DNA from: Petrimonas sulfuriphila
Lineage (GTDB): Bacteria > Bacteroidota > Bacteroidia > Bacteroidales > Dysgonomonadaceae
NCBI GenBank assembly: GCA_038561985.1
Contig: CP073276.1
Span: forward strand, 2,976,001 to 3,040,000
Direction of reading: 5' to 3'
Length of the DNA stretch: 64,000 nucleotides
Of this stretch, positions 57,513 through 64,000 are shown one piece after another. The notes beneath the pieces were generated by a model. That model searched no databases, was not told the DNA's origin, and saw nothing but the letters and a program-made list of their open reading frames with translations. Both the position numbers and the translations under genes were made by a program. Numbering within the stretch: the stretch's first letter is position 1; every line of letters starts with the position of its first letter.

Positions 57513-58139
57513 ATGAAACTACAGGATTTAACTGTAAAACAATTCTTGGAAAAAACCGCCGGGAATGAGCCTGTACCCGGTGGCGGAAGTGTATCGGCAT
57601 TAAACGGAGCCATATCATCGTCATTGGTACAAATGCTGGCAAACCTGACTATTGGCAGGAAAAATTACACGGATGTGGAAGAACGGATGAAAAAAAATGC
57701 CGGAAGATTTGAAGAATTCAGGATGCATTTTCTGAACGATATCGATCGTGATAGTGAAGCTTATAACCTGGTTTTCGAAGCATTTAAGCTTCCGAAAGAA
57801 ACAGATGAGGAAAAAGCATATCGTAACCAAAATATTCAGGAGGCGACCAAGATTGCCGCACTCGTTCCGATGGAAATTGCTGAGCGTGCTTTCGGAATGC
57901 TTGACCTCATTGTTGAAACTACCCGCAAGGGTAACAAAAATGCCATTACCGACGGCTGTGTGGCAATGATGACCTGCCGGACTGCCGTCTTGGGTGCGCT
58001 GCTGAACGTGCGCATCAACCTGGGAGGATTAAAGGATGCTGGATTCGTGCAAAAGCTGACAGACGCTTGCAATCGCATAGAAAAAGAAACAGAGGTAAAA
58101 GAAAAAGAGTTGACGGATTGGGTAAAAACACAACTATAA
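57513..58139 (+). CDS. fchA: Formimidoyltetrahydrofolate cyclodeaminase
   Basis: 208 residues. NEPVPGGGSVSALNGAISS and the mostly helical rest fit the cyclodeaminase/cyclohydrolase family. It turns 5-formimino-THF into 5,10-methenyl-THF and ammonia. With ftcD it replaces the fused enzyme of animals. Confidence 0.9.
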   Translation: MKLQDLTVKQFLEKTAGNEPVPGGGSVSALNGAISSSLVQMLANLTIGRKNYTDVEERMKKNAGRFEEFRMHFLNDIDRDSEAYNLVFEAFKLPKETDEEKAYRNQNIQEATKIAALVPMEIAERAFGMLDLIVETTRKGNKNAITDGCVAMMTCRTAVLGALLNVRINLGGLKDAGFVQKLTDACNRIEKETEVKEKELTDWVKTQL

Positions 58140-58146
58140 GTATAAA

Positions 58147-59646
58147 GTGAAAAATATCTATTATATCGGAAAAGATGAACTCACGTTCGACGACCTTGAA
58201 CGGATCATCAATGAAAACATCAAACTCGAATTATCGCAGGAAGCCAAAGAACGTATTCAAAAATGCCGTGATTATCTCGATCGGAAAATGCAAAATCAGC
58301 AGGAACCTATTTACGGAATCTCCACCGGTTTTGGGTCCCTATGCAACCGCACCATTTCGAACAACGATTTGCATATGTTGCAGGAGAATCTGGTGAAATC
58401 ACACGCGTGCAGTGTTGGGGAAGAAGTTAAGCCGGTGATTGTAAAACTGATGTTTCTGCTCAAAGCACACGCACTTTCACTGGGTTATAGCGGTGTGCAG
58501 GTAGCAACCGTTCAACGGATGCTCGATCTGTTCAACAACGATATCCTGCCTGTGGTCTACGATAAAGGCTCCCTGGGGGCATCAGGCGACCTGGCACCGT
58601 TAGCCAACCTGTTTCTGCCTTTGATAGGTGTGGGAGATGTATATTACAAAGGGCAGAAACGCGATATCGGTAGTGTGCTCGACGAATTTGGCTGGGAACC
58701 CCTTACTTTGAAAAGCAAGGAAGGGCTGGCATTACTGAACGGTACCCAGTTTATGTCGGCACACGGAGTGTTTGCGGTTATGAAAGCACAACGCTTGTCG
58801 AAACGTGCCGACCTGATCGCGGCTATTTCGCTCGATGCCTACGACGGACACCTGGAGCCTTTTGACGAGAAGTTACACCTTATCCGTCCACACCTGGGAC
58901 AATTGGAAACGTCACAGAATATTACCCGGTTTCTGGAGGGTAGTGAATTGATATCCCGGGAAAAGAAGCATATACAGGATCCCTACTCGTTTCGTTGTAT
59001 TCCGCAAGTTCACGGTGCCACCAAAGATGCTATCGCATACGTGAAATCGGTATTGTTTACGGAAATCAATTCCGTGACCGATAATCCTACCATCTTTCCC
59101 GATGATGATCAAATCATATCGGGCGGAAATTTTCACGGTCAGCCACTCGCCATTACTTTTGATTTCTTGGCACTCGCCCTCGCCGAACTCGGTAATATTT
59201 CAGAACGCCGGGTAGCACAACTGATCCTCGGGAACCGCAGTCTGCCCGAATTTTTAGTGGCTAATCCGGGATTGAATTCCGGATTTATGATTCCCCAATA
59301 CGTGTCGGCTTCCATCGTAAGTCAGAACAAGATGTATTGCTATGCGGCCTCGAGTGATTCCATTGTATCGTCAAACGGACAGGAGGACCACGTGAGTATG
59401 GGGGCTACATCGGCTATAAAATTGCTGAAAGTAATGGATAACCTTGATCTGATTTTATCGATAGAACTGATGAATGCTGTGCAAGCGATGGAGTTTCGTC
59501 GTCCGCTTAAATCGTCGCCTGTTATTGAAAAAACCATCAAAGAATACCGGAAAGAGGTACCCTTTGTAGAGGAAGACATTGTCATGTATAAGGAGATTCA
59601 CAAAACCGTTGCGTTTTTAAACCGGTTACACGTGGATGCGCTGTAA
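58147..59646 (+). CDS. hutH: Histidine ammonia-lyase
   Basis: 499 residues with a GTG start at 58147, seven bases after fchA. GSLGASGDLAPLANLFLPL holds the Ala-Ser-Gly that forms the MIO cofactor (near residue 143). Tyr and Gln residues in YGISTGFGSLCN and QVHGATKDAIAYV are conserved. It deaminates histidine to urocanate. It is the last enzyme gene of the operon although it acts first. Confidence 0.95.
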   Translation: MKNIYYIGKDELTFDDLERIINENIKLELSQEAKERIQKCRDYLDRKMQNQQEPIYGISTGFGSLCNRTISNNDLHMLQENLVKSHACSVGEEVKPVIVKLMFLLKAHALSLGYSGVQVATVQRMLDLFNNDILPVVYDKGSLGASGDLAPLANLFLPLIGVGDVYYKGQKRDIGSVLDEFGWEPLTLKSKEGLALLNGTQFMSAHGVFAVMKAQRLSKRADLIAAISLDAYDGHLEPFDEKLHLIRPHLGQLETSQNITRFLEGSELISREKKHIQDPYSFRCIPQVHGATKDAIAYVKSVLFTEINSVTDNPTIFPDDDQIISGGNFHGQPLAITFDFLALALAELGNISERRVAQLILGNRSLPEFLVANPGLNSGFMIPQYVSASIVSQNKMYCYAASSDSIVSSNGQEDHVSMGATSAIKLLKVMDNLDLILSIELMNAVQAMEFRRPLKSSPVIEKTIKEYRKEVPFVEEDIVMYKEIHKTVAFLNRLHVDAL

Positions 59647-59664
59647 AAGAACGGTGATTTTTTT

Positions 59665-59672
59665 TATCTTTG
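59665..59672 (+). promoter_or_regulatory. Promoter -7 box upstream of the MFS gene
   Basis: TATCTTTG, 40 bases upstream of the MFS start. No clean TTTG at -33. It suggests the transporter can be expressed apart from hut. Confidence 0.5.
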
Positions 59673-59711
59673 CACATTCGAAACACTTTCATAACATAAA
59701 ATAAAAATTAA

Positions 59712-61151
59712 ATGGTAGAGAAAATTCACAGTACGCTTCGTGATTCTTCCGTGGCAAGATGGACCGCATTAATACTGCTGGCTTCCACAATGTTTGTGGC
59801 TTATATGTTTATCGATGTTTTGGCACCCCTGAGTACCATGCTCGAAACTTCGCTGAAATGGACGCCCGACACTTTTGGTGCGGTCGCCGGTTCGGAATAC
59901 TTCCTGAATGTATTTGCTTTCTTCCTGATATTTGCCGGAATTATTTTAGACCGGATTGGTGTAAGGAAAGCTGCACTTGTCTCCGGTTCCCTGATGGTAA
60001 TCGGAGCGTCCATAAAGCTGTATGGCATCAGCGATTATTTTAATGCCGGAGGCTTCGGATACGATTTCTTCAACTCTTTCTGGACCGGGTTTCCTGCATC
60101 GGCAAAAGTGGCTTCGGTTGGTTTTGCTATTTTTGGTTGTGGGGTTGAGATGGCGGGAGTTACCGTTTCCAAAGGGATCGTGAAATGGTTTGCCGGAAAA
60201 GAATTGGCACTGGCCATGGGCCTGGAGATGGCTATTGCGCGGCTGGGTGTTTTTGCCGTATTCCGTTTGTCGCCGTACCTGGCTGAAAAGGGGGGCATTT
60301 CGCTTTCGGTAGGTGTGGGGACTTTGTTGCTCCTGATCGGATTGTTGACTTTCAGTGTGTACTTCTTCTTCGATAAAAAGCTCGATTCGCAAACCGATGC
60401 TCTCAGAACCGGTAATGAATCTTCCTCGGAAGAGGAGTTCAGGATCAGCGATTTAAAAGCTATATTTACGTCAAAAACCTTTATGGTTGTAGCCGGGCTA
60501 TGCGTTCTGTTTTATTCAGCGATTTTCCCGTTTCAGAAGTTTGCTACCGGGATGCTCGAAAGCCGTTTGGGAATGACTACCTCCGAAGCGAGCGGCTTGT
60601 TTTCCTATTTTCCTATTGGAGCCATGATTTTAACACCCTTGCTGGGATGGTTTATTGATAACAAGGGGAAGGCGGCTACCATGCTGATGTTGGGGTCCCT
60701 GCTAGTGATTGTTTGCCATTTGATTTTTGCGCTTACACCGGAGGAAAACTTTACGTTTGCCGTGGCGTTAGGAGCTATCATTGTACTGGGTGTTTCGTTC
60801 TCCCTGGTTCCTGCATCGCTGTGGCCTTCAGTTCCTAAGTTGGTGGAAAACAAGGTTTTGGGATCTGCTTATTCCATCATATTCTGGATTCAGAACATTG
60901 GATTAATGCTGACTCCGGTTTTGATAGGATGGGCATTAAAAAGAAGTAACCCGGGTATTGCCGAACAGATTGCATCCGGTGAAGCTGTAAAATATAATTA
61001 TACTGTTCCGATGCTTATCTTTGCCGGATTTGGAGTTGCAGCACTTTTACTGGCTTTCTACCTGAAAGCACTGGACAAGAAAAAAGGCTTTGGGCTGGAA
61101 CTTCCAAACATTGTAAAGAAAGATCTCGATGCGACAAGCAATCCGGGCTGA
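59712..61151 (+). CDS. MFS transporter
   Basis: 479 residues with about 12 helices. The loop DRIGVRKAALVSGSLMVIG is the MFS motif A region. A cytoplasmic stretch near 225-250 is charged. It follows hutH by 65 bases with its own promoter-like box. A role in histidine or urocanate uptake is possible, but I cannot assign the substrate. Confidence 0.8.
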   Translation: MVEKIHSTLRDSSVARWTALILLASTMFVAYMFIDVLAPLSTMLETSLKWTPDTFGAVAGSEYFLNVFAFFLIFAGIILDRIGVRKAALVSGSLMVIGASIKLYGISDYFNAGGFGYDFFNSFWTGFPASAKVASVGFAIFGCGVEMAGVTVSKGIVKWFAGKELALAMGLEMAIARLGVFAVFRLSPYLAEKGGISLSVGVGTLLLLIGLLTFSVYFFFDKKLDSQTDALRTGNESSSEEEFRISDLKAIFTSKTFMVVAGLCVLFYSAIFPFQKFATGMLESRLGMTTSEASGLFSYFPIGAMILTPLLGWFIDNKGKAATMLMLGSLLVIVCHLIFALTPEENFTFAVALGAIIVLGVSFSLVPASLWPSVPKLVENKVLGSAYSIIFWIQNIGLMLTPVLIGWALKRSNPGIAEQIASGEAVKYNYTVPMLIFAGFGVAALLLAFYLKALDKKKGFGLELPNIVKKDLDATSNPG

Positions 61152-61205
61152 AGCAGCGGGTAAGAAATACAGCGGCTCCAAACAAATGGAGGATTAAGTT
61201 GTTTT

Positions 61206-63242
61206 ATGACAACTATGCAATTCCAACTTACATCCGAATACAGGCCTACCGGCGATCAGCCGGAAGCCATAAAGGCTTTGACAGAGGGACTCAGACAGAA
61301 AGTCCCCTATCAGACGTTGTTGGGAGTTACCGGTTCGGGAAAGACATTTACCATTGCCAACGTGATAGCACAATTGAACAAACCCACGTTGGTGCTGAGC
61401 CACAACAAGACACTGGCAGCACAACTGTACAGTGAGTTCAAAGGCTTTTTCCCAAATAATGCGGTGGAGTATTTCGTCTCTTATTACGACTATTACCAAC
61501 CCGAGGCTTATATTCCAACTACAGACACTTACATTGAGAAAGACCTGTCCATTAACGATGAAATTGAAAAATTGCGTTTGGCAGCCACTTCATCGTTGCT
61601 CTCGGGACGAAACGACGTGATTGTTGTTTCGTCGGTCTCCTGCCTCTACGGAATCGGAAATCCGGAGGATTTCAACAAAACGACTGTGGATATCAGCGAG
61701 GGACAATTGCTGGAACGGGACCATTTCCTGCGGTTGCTTGTAAACAGCTTGTATTCGCGCGACGAAACCGCCGAATTCAGCCGGGGAAATTTCCGCGTGA
61801 AAGGGGATACGGTTGATGTTTTTTTGGCATACCACGATTATATCGTACGCGTAATCTTCTGGGGCGATGAAATAGAAAGTATCGAAACGGTCGACCCGCT
61901 CACGGGAGTGACCACCGAGCGCCTGAACTCCTACCGGATTTTTCCGGCCAACCTTTTTGTAACTACCAAAGAACGGATTTTTCGCGCCATAGATGAAATC
62001 CAAATCGATCTGGGAAAACAGGTGGAGTTTTTCCAGTCCATCGGAAAACCCCTTGAAGCCAAGCGCCTGTACGAACGTGTTACGTACGATGTGGAAATGA
62101 TCAAGGAGATTGGGTATTGCTCGGGCATTGAGAATTATTCACGCTATTTTGACGGGCGTTTGCCCGGAACACGGCCTTTCTGCCTGCTCGACTTCTTTCC
62201 CGAAGACTACCTTACCGTTATCGACGAAAGCCACGTGACTATCCCTCAAATCCGGGCGATGTACGGCGGTGACCATTCGCGGAAGCTTAACCTGGTTGAA
62301 TACGGTTTTCGCCTGCCTGCAGCCATAGATAACCGCCCGCTTACGTTTGAGGAATTTGAAGCACATACGCCTGAAATCATTTTTGTAAGCGCTACTCCTG
62401 CCGATTATGAATTGGAAAAATCGGAAGGGATTGTCGTAGACCAGCTGATCCGCCCGACGGGATTGCTCGACCCGCCCATTGATGTGCGCCCGAGTTTGAA
62501 TCAGGTTGATGATTTGATGGAGGAGATTCAGCTGCGGGTAGAAAAAAATGAACGTGTCCTCGTAACCACACTCACCAAACGCATGGCGGAAGAACTGACC
62601 GATTACCTTTCACAGCACGATATACGTTGCAACTACATCCATTCCGACGTAGAAACACTCGAGCGCGTGAAGATTATGGATGATCTGCGAAGCGGGATTT
62701 TTGATGTGCTCATCGGAGTCAACCTGCTTCGCGAAGGATTGGATCTTCCCGAAGTTTCGCTTGTCGCTGTCCTGGATGCCGACAAGGAAGGTTTCTTACG
62801 GTCGCATCGTTCCCTGACACAAACCGCCGGGCGTGCCGCCCGAAACGTTAATGGGAAAGTCATATTCTATGCCGATAAAATAACCGACAGCATGCAAACG
62901 ACTATCGGTGAAACTAACCGTCGGCGGGAGAAGCAGATAAAATACAACGAACAACACGGCATTACGCCACAACAGATAATAAAAGCCCGGTCATCCGCGC
63001 TAAACAAGGAGTATACGGTTACCGCCGGAGCCAGGGCATACGTAGAGCCCGATTACTATTCCATGGCTTCGGAACCGTTGCCCGAATATGCTACTGCAGA
63101 CGATCTGAAAACAAAAATCGAACAGACCCGAAAGGCTATGCTGTCCGCTGCCAAAAAACTGGAATTCCTTGAAGCGGCGAGGTTGCGTGATCAGTTGATA
63201 AAATTGGAAGACGAACTTGCAGAGAAGTCTAACATATCTTAA
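61206..63242 (+). CDS. uvrB: Excinuclease ABC subunit B
   Basis: 678 residues. Walker A in LLGVTGSGKTFTIANV, the beta-hairpin region VSYYDYYQPEAYIP, helicase motifs GVNLLREGLDLPEVSL and QTAGRAARN, and the C-terminal UVR domain (KKLEFLEAARLRDQLIKLED) are all present. It verifies damage in nucleotide excision repair. Confidence 0.97.
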   Translation: MTTMQFQLTSEYRPTGDQPEAIKALTEGLRQKVPYQTLLGVTGSGKTFTIANVIAQLNKPTLVLSHNKTLAAQLYSEFKGFFPNNAVEYFVSYYDYYQPEAYIPTTDTYIEKDLSINDEIEKLRLAATSSLLSGRNDVIVVSSVSCLYGIGNPEDFNKTTVDISEGQLLERDHFLRLLVNSLYSRDETAEFSRGNFRVKGDTVDVFLAYHDYIVRVIFWGDEIESIETVDPLTGVTTERLNSYRIFPANLFVTTKERIFRAIDEIQIDLGKQVEFFQSIGKPLEAKRLYERVTYDVEMIKEIGYCSGIENYSRYFDGRLPGTRPFCLLDFFPEDYLTVIDESHVTIPQIRAMYGGDHSRKLNLVEYGFRLPAAIDNRPLTFEEFEAHTPEIIFVSATPADYELEKSEGIVVDQLIRPTGLLDPPIDVRPSLNQVDDLMEEIQLRVEKNERVLVTTLTKRMAEELTDYLSQHDIRCNYIHSDVETLERVKIMDDLRSGIFDVLIGVNLLREGLDLPEVSLVAVLDADKEGFLRSHRSLTQTAGRAARNVNGKVIFYADKITDSMQTTIGETNRRREKQIKYNEQHGITPQQIIKARSSALNKEYTVTAGARAYVEPDYYSMASEPLPEYATADDLKTKIEQTRKAMLSAAKKLEFLEAARLRDQLIKLEDELAEKSNIS

Positions 63243-63254
63243 AACCGCATATAA

Positions 63255-64000
63255 ATGAAATCAGACATTCAGATTGCAAGAGAGACACCGCTAAAAAAAG
63301 TAAAGGAAGTAGCAGAAAACATAGGTATCGACCGGGATGAGGTGCATAACTACGGTCCGTACATGGCAAAAGTGCCCTTGCGGTTAAAAAATCAGGAAAA
63401 AATTGACCAAAGCAAGCTGGTTTTGGTTACGGCTATTACACCCACCAAAGCAGGAATCGGGAAAACGACCGTTTCCATCGGCTTGGCATTGGGACTGAAC
63501 AAAATTGGTAAAAAAGCCATTGTCGCATTACGTGAACCCTCATTGGGCCCCGTATTTGGAATGAAAGGAGGAGCTGCTGGCGGCGGATATGCCCAAGTAC
63601 TTCCCATGGAGAATATCAATTTGCATTTTACCGGTGATTTTCATGCGATAACATCGGCTCACAACACAATATCGGCACTCCTGGACAATTATATTTTTCG
63701 TGTTCAGGGCACACCCCATGAGATCAAGGAAGTGCTTTGGAAGCGGGTGCTGGATGTTAACGATCGCAGTCTGCGCTATATCGTTACTGGACTTGGCCCG
63801 GGAAATGGAGTTCCGCTCGAAGGTGGTTTTGATATTACAGCAGCATCGGAATTGATGGCTATTTTGTGTCTGGCGGAGGATGAAGAGGACTTGCGTCGAC
63901 GCATCGAAAATATTTTATTGGGTTATACGCGGGAAGACAAGCCGTTTACGGTAAAAGACCTGGGTGTTGCAGGTGCCATAACCGTACTGATGAAAGACGC
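63255..64000 (+). CDS. fhs: Formate--tetrahydrofolate ligase, N-terminal part (cut by window edge)
   Basis: The frame starts with ATG at 63255, 12 bases after uvrB, and stays open to the window end (about 248 residues). The P-loop is [20 protein letters not shown]. Further conserved segments are [36 protein letters not shown] and [20 protein letters not shown]. It makes 10-formyl-THF from formate, THF and ATP. It is close to the hut genes that also feed the folate pool. Confidence 0.95.
   Translation, partial: MKSDIQIARETPLKKVKEVAENIGIDRDEVHNYGPYMAKVPLRLKNQEKIDQSKLVLVTAITPTKAGIGKTTVSIGLALGLNKIGKKAIVALREPSLGPVFGMKGGAAGGGYAQVLPMENINLHFTGDFHAITSAHNTISALLDNYIFRVQGTPHEIKEVLWKRVLDVNDRSLRYIVTGLGPGNGVPLEGGFDITAASELMAILCLAEDEEDLRRRIENILLGYTREDKPFTVKDLGVAGAITVLMKD

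Overview
The window looks like a Bacteroidales chromosome, perhaps Dysgonomonadaceae or a Parabacteroides/Bacteroides relative; the genus is a guess. The reasons are Bacteroidetes promoters (TTTG, 19 bases, TAnnTTTG), NVEALA-type secreted proteins, 6-bladed propeller lipoproteins, a TolC/RND operon of Bacteroidetes type, and a long-form urocanate hydratase in a hut operon with separate ftcD and fchA genes.

Layout. Positions 1-36.2 kb are accessory and rich in insertion sequences. They start with two overlapping tyrosine recombinases, possibly the end of a recombinase-in-trio element, next to a truncated IS66. From 3.1 to 22.5 kb lies an AT-rich cluster, nearly all on the minus strand. It holds four small secreted proteins with a conserved (N/S)(V/I)EALA motif, five propeller lipoproteins of two types, two thioredoxin-fold proteins (one with DUF1573), a transglutaminase-like lipoprotein with two decayed relatives, a signal peptidase I and an O-antigen-ligase-like membrane protein with a TPR tail. 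Three of its transcription units begin downstream of an almost identical tandem repeat, ACTCATT/11-bp step/ACTCATT. A fourth copy lies alone near 34.06 kb. The divergent gene at 19910 encodes a two-TM protein with a cytoplasmic winged helix, and an IS5-type element splits it. My main proposal is that this is one regulon: a membrane-bound one-component regulator, its 11-bp-phased operators, and a secreted peptide/lipoprotein output. IS4, IS5 and IS66 copies have damaged it.

From 22.4 to 31.5 kb is an efflux operon (adaptor, RND pump, TolC, second RND pump). It is followed by an IS91-type transposase paired with a tyrosine recombinase, and by a complete ISL3 element.

From the tRNA-Gln at 36.34 kb onward the genes look like ordinary chromosome: acyl-ACP thioesterase, tyrS, two tandem trkH genes with a HAMP protein, an OmpA/TPR lipoprotein, pdxB, an SGNH hydrolase, a YbjQ protein, nfo, nhaD, a GH20 hexosaminidase with cutC, a histidine-degradation operon (hutU, ftcD, pnuC, hutI, fchA, hutH), an MFS transporter, uvrB and the start of fhs. 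The hut enzymes take histidine to glutamate and pass the one-carbon unit to tetrahydrofolate.

All calls come from reading the sequence and from remembered family motifs. No database search was run.
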